DNA from: Kitasatospora kifunensis
GTDB lineage: Bacteria; Actinomycetota; Actinomycetes; Streptomycetales; Streptomycetaceae
DNA: 64,000 nt
Direction: 5' to 3'
NCBI RefSeq assembly: GCF_014203855.1
Contig: NZ_JACHJV010000001.1
Location: forward strand, 7,130,001 to 7,194,000
Of the stretch, positions 26,605-35,420 are shown in pieces. How positions within the stretch are numbered: position 1 is the stretch's first letter; each line of letters starts with the position of its first letter. Under the pieces are notes generated by a model. That model did no database searches, was not told where the DNA came from, and saw nothing but the letters and a program-made list of their open reading frames with translations. The translations under genes and the position numbers were made by a program.

Positions 26605-27099
26605 ATGAGCACCAGTGCCGAGGACGGCGCCGCCGACGTGGCGGACGCCATGGCCGACCACTCGACCCCCACCCGCCTGCGGGCCCTGCCGAGTCGGCTG
26701 CTGATGCAGACGGCCACGCACGCCGATCGCCTGGTGAGCGAAGGCCTGGCCGGTGCGGATGCGCGCAAGTGGCACTACGCCGCACTCCTCGCGCTGCAGG
26801 AGTTCGGGCCGGTGAGCCAGGCGGAGTTGAGCTGCCGAACCGGCATCTACCGCAGCGATCTGGTCGCCGTCATCAATGAGCTCGCCGAGCGTGAGTTCGT
26901 CGAACGGGCACCGGATCCCGCCGACCGGCGTCGCAACGTCGTCACCATCACCGCGCAGGGCCGTCGCCACCTGCGTCGACTCGACAAGCTCATCGCCGGT
27001 ATCCAGGACGAGCTGCTCGCGCCGCTGACCATGCCCGAGCGCGACGAACTGACCCGGCTCCTGACCCGCCTGCTGGAGCACCACGCCAAGCCGAACTGA
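26605..27099 (+). CDS. MarR-family regulator
   Basis: A 164-residue MarR protein. Helix-turn-helix: PVSQAELSCRTGIYRSDLVAVI. Wing: FVERAPDPADRRRNVVTIT, including the usual D-x-R. ATG 26605 follows GTAGG. It is divergent from the haloalkane dehalogenase and probably represses it through the paired 17-bp operators, the inducer then being a haloalkane or related compound. Confidence 0.88.
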   Translation: MSTSAEDGAADVADAMADHSTPTRLRALPSRLLMQTATHADRLVSEGLAGADARKWHYAALLALQEFGPVSQAELSCRTGIYRSDLVAVINELAEREFVERAPDPADRRRNVVTITAQGRRHLRRLDKLIAGIQDELLAPLTMPERDELTRLLTRLLEHHAKPN

Positions 27100-27398
27100 C
27101 CACCGGCTCGGCCGGACCCGGATCCGGAGCCGCACTCGGTGCAGGCTCTGGCCCCGGACCTCGACCCGGTGGGGGACCCGAGCACGGTCGGGCCCTCCAC
27201 GCCACGGCAGGGGCGGCTGTACTGTCGGCCAGGACCCGTGAGGTCCAGCAGCTCCGTCGACACGTCCCCGTCCAGATCCCCCGTCCGATCCCCTGTCCGA
27301 CAACCGGTGTCAAGCCGGTCGGACCGCTCGCATCCGCGTCTGTACCCGTACCCGGTGGTAGGTGCGGGCCCCAGCGCCACCAACCAACAGGTGAGCAC

Positions 27399-27662
27399 AT
27401 GAGTAGTGACGACACCCACCCGGCCAGCAGGTTCTATCTGCAGTGCCCCAGCTGCGGCGGCAACGGGACCCGCTACCGGCCGCGCATCGGTACCACGCCG
27501 ACCTGGCGCGACGGCGCGCCCAGACTGACGACCGCGACCGGCAATGTGCCCGAGGACTGCTCGGACTGCGACGACACCGGGCGCATCGAACACGGCAACG
27601 GGGAGTGGCGAGGCCGGCCCACGCCCACCGAGTCCGAGCCCACCGAGTCCGAACCCACCTGA
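27399..27662 (+). CDS. Small zinc-finger protein with a TESEP repeat tail
   Basis: An 87-residue protein with CPSCGGNGTRYRPR and CSDCDDTGR, the CxxC-G pattern of DnaJ-type zinc centres, suggesting one zinc ion. The last 12 residues repeat TESEP, encoded by a DNA repeat that continues past the stop. The 299-bp region before it (27100-27398) holds a few ATCCCCCGTCCG-like repeats and no gene. Function unknown. Confidence 0.7.
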   Translation: MSSDDTHPASRFYLQCPSCGGNGTRYRPRIGTTPTWRDGAPRLTTATGNVPEDCSDCDDTGRIEHGNGEWRGRPTPTESEPTESEPT

Positions 27663-27712
27663 GCCCTGAGCCCACTGAGCCCTGAGCCCTGAGCCCACCG
27701 AGCCCTGAGCGG
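27625..27712. repeat. CCCACCGAGTCC / GAGCCCTGAG short tandem repeats
   Basis: Copies of a ~15-bp CCCACCGAGTCCGAG unit pass into GCCCTGAGCCC copies running beyond the stop of the zinc-finger gene. The repeat forms both its C-terminal tail and its 3' untranslated region. Confidence 0.7.
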
Positions 27713-27778
27713 ACCCGGGCGCAGTAGTCGGCGGGGCGCGACCGACGGACTCCTGCCCGCGCTCGCACCCCGCACCGT

Positions 27779-28789
27779 TCACAGCTGCGGGATCACCGCG
27801 CTGCCGTACAGGTCGATGGTCGTCTCGATCGCGTCGTGCATCGCGTAGACGGCGAACTGGTCGACCCCGAGTGAGCGCAACTGCGCCAGCCGCGCGAGAT
27901 GGGTGGCCGGTGGGCCGATCAGGCAGAACCGGTCCACGATCTCGTCCGGCACGAACTGGGTGTCGGGATTGCCGGCCCGACCGTGGTGGCTGTAGTCGTA
28001 CCCCTGGCGATCCTTGATGTACGCGGTGAGTGCCTCCGGGACCAGGCCGGAGTGCTCGCCGTAGTGGGTGACGAGGTCGGCCACGTGGTTGCCGACCATG
28101 CCCCCGAACCAGCGGCACTGCTCACGCGCGTGGGCCAGCGCGGTCGGCGAGTCGTCCGCCGTGACATAGGCCGGGGCTGCCACACAGATCCGCACCGAGT
28201 CCGGATCGCGGCCGGCGGCGGTGGCGGCCGACCGGACTGCTTTGATCATGTATTCGGTCAGGTAGGGATCAGCCAGTTGCAGGATGAACCCGTCGGCCTG
28301 ACGGCCGGTCAACTCCAGGGCCTTGGGCCCGTATGCGCCCATCCAGATGGGCAGCGCGCCGTCCCGGACCCACGGCAGGCTCAGCTCGGTGCCGTCGACC
28401 ACCGCCGAGCGCCCCTCGGCCAGTTCCTTGATCGCGCGCATCGCCTCGCTGAGCCGGGCCAAGGTGGCGGGGTGCCGCCCGGCCACCCGCATCGCGGAGT
28501 CCCCGCGCCCGATGCCGCAGATGGTCCGGTTGCCGAACATGTCGTTGAGGGTCGCGAAGAGCGAGGCGGTCACCTCCCAGGTCCTGGTGGAGGGGTTGGT
28601 GACCATCGGGCCCACCGTCAGCCGCTCGGTCTGGCCGAGGATCTGACTGTAGATCACGAAGGGTTCCTGCCAGAGCACGCAGGAGTCGAAGGTCCAGCCG
28701 TGGCTGAAGCCGGCCGCCTCGGCGCGTCGCATCCGCTCCACCAGCAGCCGGGCGGGCGGGTCGGTCTGCAGCACGAGTCCGATGTCCAT
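27779..28789 (-). CDS. LLM-class flavin/F420-dependent oxidoreductase (pyrimidine locus type)
   Basis: A 336-residue luciferase-like barrel protein. The N-terminus MDIGLVLQTDPPARLLVERM and GIGRGDSAMRVAGRHP are characteristic of the TIGR03842 group, which is found beside hydantoinase genes in actinobacteria. LPIWMGAYGPKALELTGRQADG is the usual cofactor-site segment. It would reduce or oxidise a substrate using F420 or FMN. Its place after dihydropyrimidinase suggests a step in pyrimidine or hydantoin breakdown, perhaps the first reduction. No classical dihydropyrimidine dehydrogenase is present in the window. Confidence 0.87.
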   Translation of the reverse strand: MDIGLVLQTDPPARLLVERMRRAEAAGFSHGWTFDSCVLWQEPFVIYSQILGQTERLTVGPMVTNPSTRTWEVTASLFATLNDMFGNRTICGIGRGDSAMRVAGRHPATLARLSEAMRAIKELAEGRSAVVDGTELSLPWVRDGALPIWMGAYGPKALELTGRQADGFILQLADPYLTEYMIKAVRSAATAAGRDPDSVRICVAAPAYVTADDSPTALAHAREQCRWFGGMVGNHVADLVTHYGEHSGLVPEALTAYIKDRQGYDYSHHGRAGNPDTQFVPDEIVDRFCLIGPPATHLARLAQLRSLGVDQFAVYAMHDAIETTIDLYGSAVIPQL

Positions 28790-28890
28790 GCGCGGGATCC
28801 GTTCGTCGGGGGTTGTCGGGAGCCTCGGGAAGTCAGGTGGGAGCGTCCGCCGGACGGGTGGCCGGCGGCGCTCACCTCAGGTGGTGGCGC

Positions 28891-30294
28891 TCACCCCAGG
28901 TACTGGCAGGTGCCCCGCCGCAGGAAACCACCGTGCCCGGCGCGCCCGAGCCAGCGACCGTCCTGAAGGACGGTGGTGCCGCGCGACAGCACGGTCTGCA
29001 CCCTGCCGGTCACTTGCCGCCCCTCGTAGGCCGAGTAGTCGACGTTCATGTGGTGCGTGGCGGCCGACAGGGTCTGCGAGGCGGTGGGGTCGTAGATGAC
29101 CACGTCGGCATCGGCGCCGGGCGCGATGGTGCCCTTGCGCGGGTAGAGGCCGAACATCCGGGCGGGCGCGGCACAGGCGATCTCGATCCAGCGGCGCCGG
29201 GAGATCCGCCCCTCCACCACCGCCTGGTGCAGCAGGTCCATCCGGTTCTCCACGCCGGGCAGCCCGTTGGGGATCTTCGAGAAGTCGCCGCGCCCCAGCT
29301 CCTTCTGGCCGACGAAGCAGAACGGGCAGTGGTCGGTGGAGACCACCTGGAGGTCGTCGGTGCGCAGGCCCTTCCACAGCTCAGCCTGGTGCTCCCGGGG
29401 CCGCAGCGGGGTGGAGCAGACGTACTTGGCACCCTCGAAATCGGGCTCGGCCAGGTTGTCGGTGGACAGGAACAGGTACTGCGGACAGGTCTCGCCGAAG
29501 ACGGGCAGGCCCTGATCCCGGGCAGTGGCGAGCTCGGCCAGCGCGGAGGCCGCGGAGACGTGCACCACGTAGAGCGGCGCGCCGGCCACCTGGGCGAGTT
29601 TGATCGCCCGGTGGGTCGCCTCGGCCTCCAGCAGCTCGCGGCGTACCTCCCCGTGGTAGCGCGGGTCGGTGTGGCCGGCCGCCAGCGCCTGCGCGACCAG
29701 GACGTCGATCGCGATGCCGTTCTCGGCGTGCATCATGATCAGCCCGCCGTTTCCGGCGCAGCGCTGCATCGCCCGCAGGATCTTGCCGTCGTCGCTGTAG
29801 AAGACCCCGGGGTAGGCCATGAAGAGCTTGAAGGAGGTCGATTCGCCGCTTTCGGTGAGCAGGTCCAGTTCCTTCAGCACCTCGTCCGTGACGTCCGAGA
29901 CGATGGTGTGGAAGGCGTAGTCGATCGCGCAGTTGCCCTCGGCCTTGGCGTGCCAGCTGTCCAGGCCCGCGCGCAGCGAGTCGCCCACCTGCTGGACGGC
30001 GAAGTCCACGATGGTCGTGGTGCCACCCCAGGCGGCCGCCCGGGTGCCGGTCTCGAAGCTGTCGGAGGCCTTCGTCCCGCCGAACGGCAACTCCATGTGG
30101 GTATGCGCGTCGACCCCGCCGGGGATGACGTACTTCCCACTGGCGTCGATCACCCGCTCCGCACGCCAGCCGGCTGCCACCTCGCTGCCCGTGCTGGCGA
30201 GCGCGACGATCCGCTGGTCCTCGATCAGCACGTCCGCCGTGAGCTCCTCGGCGGCGGTGATCACGAGTCCGCCGGTGATCAGGGTACGCGTCAT
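28891..30294 (-). CDS. hydA: Dihydropyrimidinase (D-hydantoinase)
   Basis: A 467-residue amidohydrolase. The metal site shows VDAHTHMELPFGG, the carbamylated Lys in STSFKLFMAYPG, the histidines of MMHAENG and VVHVSAASA, and the Asp of VSTDHCPF. It opens dihydrouracil or dihydrothymine to the N-carbamoyl beta-amino acid. ATG 30294 overlaps the aminotransferase stop (ATGA), so the two are translated together. It is third of the minus-strand cluster nitrilase, aminotransferase, hydA, LLM. Confidence 0.93.
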   Translation of the reverse strand: MTRTLITGGLVITAAEELTADVLIEDQRIVALASTGSEVAAGWRAERVIDASGKYVIPGGVDAHTHMELPFGGTKASDSFETGTRAAAWGGTTTIVDFAVQQVGDSLRAGLDSWHAKAEGNCAIDYAFHTIVSDVTDEVLKELDLLTESGESTSFKLFMAYPGVFYSDDGKILRAMQRCAGNGGLIMMHAENGIAIDVLVAQALAAGHTDPRYHGEVRRELLEAEATHRAIKLAQVAGAPLYVVHVSAASALAELATARDQGLPVFGETCPQYLFLSTDNLAEPDFEGAKYVCSTPLRPREHQAELWKGLRTDDLQVVSTDHCPFCFVGQKELGRGDFSKIPNGLPGVENRMDLLHQAVVEGRISRRRWIEIACAAPARMFGLYPRKGTIAPGADADVVIYDPTASQTLSAATHHMNVDYSAYEGRQVTGRVQTVLSRGTTVLQDGRWLGRAGHGGFLRRGTCQYLG

Positions 30295-31616
30295 GCCCGC
30301 GGCTCCGCCCCGGTAGCGGCCGGCTCCCGTTCGGCGTCGGCCCGGCGCAGCGCCTCGATGAGCAGCTCGCCGCCCTCGCGGGCCTCCGCCTCGGTGAGCG
30401 AGAGCGGCGGAGCGATCCGCAGCGCGTCCCCGGCCCGGCCGCCCTTGCCGATCAGCAGCCCGAGGGAGCGTGCGTGTTCGAGGGTGGCGGTGGCCGCGGC
30501 GGCGTCCGTGAGCGCGACCCCGAGCATCAGGCCGCGGCCGCGGATGTCCCGGACGATCGGCAACTTCGGCCGGGCGGATTCCAGTTGGGCCCGCAGCAGG
30601 GTCCCGGTGCGGCGGGCGTTGGCCTGCAGGCCGTGCTCCAGCAGGTAGCGCAGATTGGCCAGGGCGGCAGCGCAGGTGATCGGGCTGCCGCCGAAGGTGG
30701 AGATGGAGTTGGCGCCCAGGCAGTCCATCACCTCGGCGCGGGCCACCACCCCGCCCATCGACATCCCGTTCGCGATGCCCTTGGCGAAGGTGAGGATGTC
30801 CGGTGGGCCGGCCTGGCCGTGCGCCTGCCAGCCCCAGAAGTGGTCGCCGGTGCGGCCCCAGCCGGTCTGCACCTCGTCGCTGATCCACAGGATGCCGTGC
30901 TGGTCCAGCACTTCCTTGAAGGCCGCCAGCAGGCCGTCCGGTCCATGGGTGAAGCCGCCGACGCCCTGGATCGGCTCGGCGATCAGCGCGGCCACCGTCC
31001 CCTCGGCCTGCCCGAGCATCTCCTGAAGGTCCGTCACACAGGCCGCGATGAACTCGGCGTCGGTCAGCCGCGCGTACGGGCCGCTCTCACGGACCCCGCC
31101 GTGCACGTAGAGGGTCTGCAAGGGCGAGAGGCTGGTGGGGGACCAAGCCGTGTTCCCGGTGATGCCCACGGTGGAGAAGGAGCGGCCGTGGTAGCTGTTG
31201 CGCAGTGCGAGGATCTGGTTGGAGCGCCGGAAGCTGGTCGCCAGCAGCAGCGCGGCGTCGTTGGCCTCGGTGCCGGAGGTGGTGAAGAACACCTTGGCGT
31301 CCGGGATGCCCGACAACGCGGCCACCTGCTCCGCGAGTTCGACCATCGCCGAGGAGAGGTAGAGGGTGGAGGTGTGCAGGATCCGGCCGGCCTGCTCGGT
31401 CACCGCCTTGGTCACCTCGGGCAGTGCGTGGGCGGTCATCGTGGTCAGGATGCCGCCGAAGAAGTCCAGGTAGCGGTTGCCCTCGGCGTCCCAGACATGC
31501 CGGCCCTCGCCGTGCGTCAGCTCGATCGGCTCACGGTAGTAGGTGGCCAGCCAGGCGGGCAGCACCGCGCGGTGGCGGGCCCGCAGGGCGGTGGTCGGGA
31601 GGTCGGTGGTGGTCAT
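30291..31616 (-). CDS. Class III aminotransferase (beta-alanine type)
   Basis: A 441-residue PLP enzyme. Key parts are RYLDFFGGILTTMTAHALP, FFTTSGTEANDAALLLA (cofactor phosphate site), WISDEVQTGWGRTG (Asp binding the pyridine N) and DILTFAKGIANGMSMGG with the PLP lysine. It would transaminate beta-alanine or beta-aminoisobutyrate made by the neighbouring nitrilase to the semialdehyde. GGAGGG lies upstream of ATG 31616. The 116-bp gap to the nitrilase gene has Cys/Gly-like GC repeats but no gene. Confidence 0.9.
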   Translation of the reverse strand: MTTTDLPTTALRARHRAVLPAWLATYYREPIELTHGEGRHVWDAEGNRYLDFFGGILTTMTAHALPEVTKAVTEQAGRILHTSTLYLSSAMVELAEQVAALSGIPDAKVFFTTSGTEANDAALLLATSFRRSNQILALRNSYHGRSFSTVGITGNTAWSPTSLSPLQTLYVHGGVRESGPYARLTDAEFIAACVTDLQEMLGQAEGTVAALIAEPIQGVGGFTHGPDGLLAAFKEVLDQHGILWISDEVQTGWGRTGDHFWGWQAHGQAGPPDILTFAKGIANGMSMGGVVARAEVMDCLGANSISTFGGSPITCAAALANLRYLLEHGLQANARRTGTLLRAQLESARPKLPIVRDIRGRGLMLGVALTDAAAATATLEHARSLGLLIGKGGRAGDALRIAPPLSLTEAEAREGGELLIEALRRADAEREPAATGAEPRA

Positions 31617-31732
31617 CGGGGTGGAGCCCTCCTCTGTCTCTGATTTCGGGCGGTTCGGTTGGTCCGGGCATTCAGTTGGCCTGGGTGGTCCGGACGTTCG
31701 GATGCCGGGCCTGCCTGGCTTCGCTCGGACGC

Positions 31733-32581
31733 TCAGGCCTGGGTGAGCGGGCCGTACGCCTCGGGCCTGCGGTCGCGGTAGAACGCCCACTGCTGGCGGA
31801 CCTCCTCGATCAACCCCAGATCCAGGTCCCGGACCACCAACTCCTCCTCCTTGTCCGAGGCCGCCTCGCCGACGAACTGACCGCGCGGGTCGACGAAGTA
31901 CGAGGTCCCGTAGAAGTCGTTGTCGCCGTACTCCTCCACGCCGACCCGGTTGATCGCCGCCACGAAGTACTCGTTGGCCACCGCCGCGGCCGGCTGCTCC
32001 AGCTGCCACAGGTAGGCGGACAGGCCCCGGCTGGTCGCGGAGGGGTTGTAGACGATCTGCGCCCCGGCCAGCCCGAGCGCTCGCCAGCCCTCCGGGAAGT
32101 GCCGGTCGTAGCAGATGTAGACGCCGACCTTGCCGACGGCGGTGTCGAAGACCGGCCAGCCGAGGTTGCCGGGCTTGAAGTAGTACTTCTCCCAGAAGCC
32201 CTTGACCTGCGGGATGTGGTGCTTGCGGTACTTGCCCAGGTAGCTGCCGTCGGCGTCGATCACGGCGGCGGTGTTGAAGTACACCCCGCTCTGCTCCACC
32301 TCGTAGACGGGTACGACCATGACCAGCCCCAGTTCGGCGGCCAGTTCGCGCATCCGGGTCACGGTGGGCCCGTCCGGCACGGGCTCGGCCCACCGGTAGT
32401 GCTCCGGCTGCTGGACCTGGCAGAAGTACGGGGCGTTGAAGACCTCCTGGAACCCGATGATCTGCGCCCCCTGGGCGGCCGCCTCCCGGGCGTAGCGCTC
32501 ATGGAGGTCCAGCATCGAGGACTGTTCGCCCGTCCAGCGGGTCTGGACGAGGGCGGCACGGACGATCTGGGACTGCGACAT
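31733..32581 (-). CDS. Carbon-nitrogen hydrolase, beta-ureidopropionase-like
   Basis: A 282-residue nitrilase-superfamily enzyme with the full Glu-Lys-Cys triad: IIGFQEVFN, KYRKHHIPQ and VYICYDRHFPEGW. It resembles N-carbamoyl amino acid amidohydrolases, and in this cluster would split N-carbamoyl-beta-alanine to beta-alanine, CO2 and ammonia. ATG 32581 is preceded by AGGAG. First gene of the pyrimidine-breakdown cluster, so the promoter should lie in 32582-32929. Confidence 0.92.
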   Translation of the reverse strand: MSQSQIVRAALVQTRWTGEQSSMLDLHERYAREAAAQGAQIIGFQEVFNAPYFCQVQQPEHYRWAEPVPDGPTVTRMRELAAELGLVMVVPVYEVEQSGVYFNTAAVIDADGSYLGKYRKHHIPQVKGFWEKYYFKPGNLGWPVFDTAVGKVGVYICYDRHFPEGWRALGLAGAQIVYNPSATSRGLSAYLWQLEQPAAAVANEYFVAAINRVGVEEYGDNDFYGTSYFVDPRGQFVGEAASDKEEELVVRDLDLGLIEEVRQQWAFYRDRRPEAYGPLTQA

Positions 32582-32611
32582 GGGAACCGCTCCTGAATCA
32601 GTGAGAGCTGA

Positions 32612-32665
32612 TAGGACCTGGAGCTGTTGGAGCTGTTGGAGCTGTTGGTGCTGGACAAGCTGGTG
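32612..32665. repeat. GAGCTGTTG 9-bp tandem repeats
   Basis: GGAGCTGTT repeats about four times from 32620, then degenerates into GGTGCTGGA copies to about 32665. It lies in the 348-bp stretch (32582-32929) ahead of the nitrilase gene. The rest of that stretch holds a TGACA-type palindrome and no gene. Confidence 0.65.
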
Positions 32666-32865
32666 CTGGACTGCCGGTGCCAAGCTGCTGCTGGAGCTTT
32701 CGAGACGAGTCGATGACCTGCCAACGATCCGGAGGTCCCCGCGTCACTCGGACAATCGGGTGGCGGCCGGCGATCGAGTGACCGATCGGGAGCCGGGGGA
32801 CGGGTGAGGCGGCAGCCTACGACGGGTGTCCTTGCAGACTCCCCACCGAGGAGTCCAACGAACCT

Positions 32866-32878
32866 TGACAACATGTCA
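32866..32878. promoter_or_regulatory. TGACA-N3-TGTCA palindrome upstream of the pyrimidine cluster
   Basis: TGACAACATGTCA has perfect 5-bp arms and sits 285 bp before the nitrilase start and 50 bp past the end of the DMT gene. It may be an operator for the cluster. TTGACA within it could also serve as a -35 box on the plus strand, but no plus-strand gene follows. Confidence 0.35.
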
Positions 32879-32929
32879 GTTCTGCCCGGCGCGCGCCACC
32901 ACGCGGGTGACATCCCGCCAGTGGACGGA

Positions 32930-33817
32930 TCACGGGGGCTGCTCCCGTACGGCGGTGGACCCGATCGCGCAGGCCTTCGGTAGCGATGGATGGCGCCCGA
33001 GCACCACCACGCCCAGCACCATCGCCAGCAGCCCGAGCACCTCCCAGGCCAGCGCCCCCGGCGTGACCCGCAGGCGGTCGCCGAGGAAGCCCACCGCACA
33101 CGCGATCCCGGCCAGCGGTTGAGCCGCGGTCAGCGCCGGAAGCGACATGCGCAGCGGCGCCACCTCGAAGGCGCTCTGCACCAGCAGCAGTCCGACCGCC
33201 CCCAGGCCCACCACCGCGTACGGCTCCCAGTGACGCAGCAGGGCCTGCACGCCGCCGGTGTCGATGTCACTGGCGGTGGCCCGGGTGAGCGCGTCCTGCA
33301 ACCCGTAGAGCAGGCCGGCCGCCAGGGCGAGGACGGTCGCCTCCTCGAAGAGCGGCAGCCGCCGACCGAAGGAGACCAGCAGCAGTGCCAGGCCGGCCAC
33401 CACGCCGAAGACCAGCCAGTGCCGCAGCTCACCCGGCTGCGGCCCACCACCCCTGGGGTCGCCCGCCACGATGAACGCCGTCACCCCGAGCCCCAGAAGC
33501 ACCACCCCGCCCCATCCCGAGCGGCCCAGTCGCTGTCTGCTCAACACGCTGGCCAGGGCCATCGCGAAGGCGAGATTGGTGGTGAGCAGCGGCTCCACCA
33601 GCGAGACCTCGCCCACGGCCAGAGCCCAGGCACTGAGCACCAGGCCGGTCACCATGGCCGCGATGCCCGCCAGCCACCCGGGCATCTTGATCAGGTCCAG
33701 CAGCAGCCGCCAACGCAGCAGGTCGGCGCGCGGGGCACGCTGGGCCGCGCGCTGCTGCAGCACGAAACCCAGGCCCAGGCAACAGCCCGCGCCGATCGCC
33801 AACAGGAAGACCGTCAC
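32930..33817 (-). CDS. DMT-superfamily (EamA-like) transporter
   Basis: A 295-residue membrane protein with about nine or ten predicted helices and the internal duplication of the drug/metabolite superfamily. The N-terminus reads FLLAIGAGCCLGLGFVLQQRAA, followed by VEPLLTTNLAFAMALA. The 348-bp gap from the pyrimidine cluster suggests it is separately transcribed, but uptake or efflux of a pathway compound is possible. The substrate cannot be told. Upstream 33818-34090 contains no gene. Confidence 0.82.
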   Translation of the reverse strand: MTVFLLAIGAGCCLGLGFVLQQRAAQRAPRADLLRWRLLLDLIKMPGWLAGIAAMVTGLVLSAWALAVGEVSLVEPLLTTNLAFAMALASVLSRQRLGRSGWGGVVLLGLGVTAFIVAGDPRGGGPQPGELRHWLVFGVVAGLALLLVSFGRRLPLFEEATVLALAAGLLYGLQDALTRATASDIDTGGVQALLRHWEPYAVVGLGAVGLLLVQSAFEVAPLRMSLPALTAAQPLAGIACAVGFLGDRLRVTPGALAWEVLGLLAMVLGVVVLGRHPSLPKACAIGSTAVREQPP

Positions 33818-34090
33818 GCAGGATCACCCGGTCGTCGTGTGGTCCGACCGCGTCGCGCCCGGGCCCGCGCGGGGCCGCTGCGGGTGCGACGCTCGATTGG
33901 CGGCCAGCCTACCTCCGCTGTGGCGGTGCGGCGCCGTGCGTGTGGGAGCTTGCGCGTGTCGGTCGGCGGCGCTCGGTGGCGAGCTCGGGTCGGATCCGAT
34001 AATGGAGGTGGACTCTCCGCAGGCCTCCGGCGGCCGATATCCAGGGGTGCTGGCCTCCCGTCGGCCGGGCCGTGGGAGGAGGAGGTAGCG

Positions 34091-34396
34091 ATGATCGTCC
34101 GGATCTGGGAGGCGCGGGTCGCGCCGAAGCTGGTGAGCGAGTTCTGCGCGGTGGTCCAGTCGGAGCTGCTGCCGCCGTTGGTCGGCCTCGACGGCTACCT
34201 CGGCGGTGAGCTGCTGCGTTCGCTGCCCGGCGGCACGCACCGGGTGCTGGTGGTGACCAGGTGGCGCGACGAGGAGGCGCTGCGCGGCTACGCCGGTCCG
34301 ATGTGGGCGAAGCGGCCGGTCTGGTCGGACGACGAGCAGGCGTACCTGGAGCACCCGCCCGAGGTGGCTCACTTCACGCTGCTCAGCACTGCGTGA
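34091..34396 (+). CDS. Antibiotic biosynthesis monooxygenase (ABM) domain protein
   Basis: A 101-residue single-domain protein with a dimeric alpha-beta barrel pattern: MIVRIWEARVAPKLVSEF, GYLGGELLRSLPGGTHRVLV, TRWRDEEALRGYAG. ATG 34091 follows GGAGGAGGAGG. Such proteins act as cofactor-free monooxygenases, haem-degrading proteins or mere stress proteins, so the reaction is undefined. Confidence 0.78.
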   Translation: MIVRIWEARVAPKLVSEFCAVVQSELLPPLVGLDGYLGGELLRSLPGGTHRVLVVTRWRDEEALRGYAGPMWAKRPVWSDDEQAYLEHPPEVAHFTLLSTA

Positions 34397-34500
34397 GACC
34401 GCCGCAGTCGCCGTTGCCGGGGTGCGACAGGCCCCGGGCCGAGCCGGTTGACGACCGGTTCGGCTGCGGGCCCCTCCCCGGCGGACCGTAGGCTGATGCC

Positions 34501-34974
34501 ATGACCGCTCCCGTCGCCCCTGACGCTCCTGTCGTCGCCTCTGACGCTCTCGCCATCGACGTCACCGTGCCCGTGCTCACCGCGGAGTTCCTCGCCTTCT
34601 GGGAGGAGTACCACCTCTGCACCCTCACCACGCTGCGGCCCAACGGCACGCCGCACGTTGTCCCGGTCGGCGCCACCTACGACCCGGTCACCGGCATCGC
34701 CCGGGTGATCACCGGAGTCGGCAGCCGCAAGGCGCGCAATGTCGCGGCCGCCGGGGAGGCGGGCGCTCGGGTGGCGCTCTGCCAGGTGGACGGCGGCCGG
34801 TGGGCGACCCTGGAGGGGCTGGCCGTGGTGCGTCAGGACGCCGAGTCGGTGGCCGACGCCGTGGCGCGGTACGCGCGGCGCTACCGTACCCCGCGTCCCA
34901 ACCCGGAGCGGGTGGTGATCGAGATCAAGGTGACCCGGGTGCTCGGCCGCGGCACCAGGCCGGGCCAGGCCTGA
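34501..34974 (+). CDS. F420/FMN-binding pyridoxamine-oxidase-like protein
   Basis: A 157-residue split beta-barrel protein. CTLTTLRPNGTPHVVPVGATY is the first half of the fold, and GSRKARNVAAAGEAGARVAL holds the phosphate-binding residues. It resembles the F420-dependent TIGR03618 group. It likely reduces a small molecule. ATG 34501 is used although no strong ribosome site is seen. It is convergent with the next gene, 18 bp apart. Confidence 0.8.
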   Translation: MTAPVAPDAPVVASDALAIDVTVPVLTAEFLAFWEEYHLCTLTTLRPNGTPHVVPVGATYDPVTGIARVITGVGSRKARNVAAAGEAGARVALCQVDGGRWATLEGLAVVRQDAESVADAVARYARRYRTPRPNPERVVIEIKVTRVLGRGTRPGQA

Positions 34975-34992
34975 GGTCTCAGACCGGTCCGT

Positions 34993-35322
34993 TCAGCTGA
35001 GCGGCTCGACGGCCGCCTCCCGCAGGGCCTGCAGCACCGCCGGCTCGATGCCCAGCACCCGGGCCCGGACCAGCACCGGGTGGGCCCGCACGGCCGCGCC
35101 GGCCCGCACGTAGGCCTCCCAACGGCGGTCGAACTCGGCCTGCTCGCCGGCCTCCCAGGTGCACCGCTGCACGGCTTGCCAGGCCTCGGGGAACGCCGCG
35201 CGCCGCCGGTCGCGGACGGCGAGCGCGTGGTCGCCGACCGCCTGATCGGCGCTCAGCACGGACTGCTGAAGCATGATCAGATCGATGGGGAGCGAGAGGA
35301 GTTCAGCGGAAGCGGTGAGCAC
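34993..35322 (-). CDS. Conserved hypothetical protein
   Basis: A 109-residue, mostly helical, Arg/Ala-rich protein starting at GTG 35322. Its pattern (LSLPIDLIMLQQSVLSADQA, RRRAAFPEAWQAVQRCTWE) is protein-like and lacks any known catalytic motif or membrane helix. A longer start at 35385 cannot be excluded. Function unknown. Confidence 0.6.
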   Translation of the reverse strand: MLTASAELLSLPIDLIMLQQSVLSADQAVGDHALAVRDRRRAAFPEAWQAVQRCTWEAGEQAEFDRRWEAYVRAGAAVRAHPVLVRARVLGIEPAVLQALREAAVEPLS

Positions 35323-35420
35323 GAGAGCTACGTTAGGTCCGGCCACTGACAGCCGCTTGGGTCGCGCAGGCCTCACGGCAACCACCGCGGCCCGCTACGG
35401 ATGCAGTCCAACGGCTGCTC

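Noticed and set aside
32865..32870. TTGACA as a -35 promoter box
   Set aside because: No -10 hexamer at 16-18 bp and no gene on that strand follows; the palindrome containing it is kept only as a possible operator.
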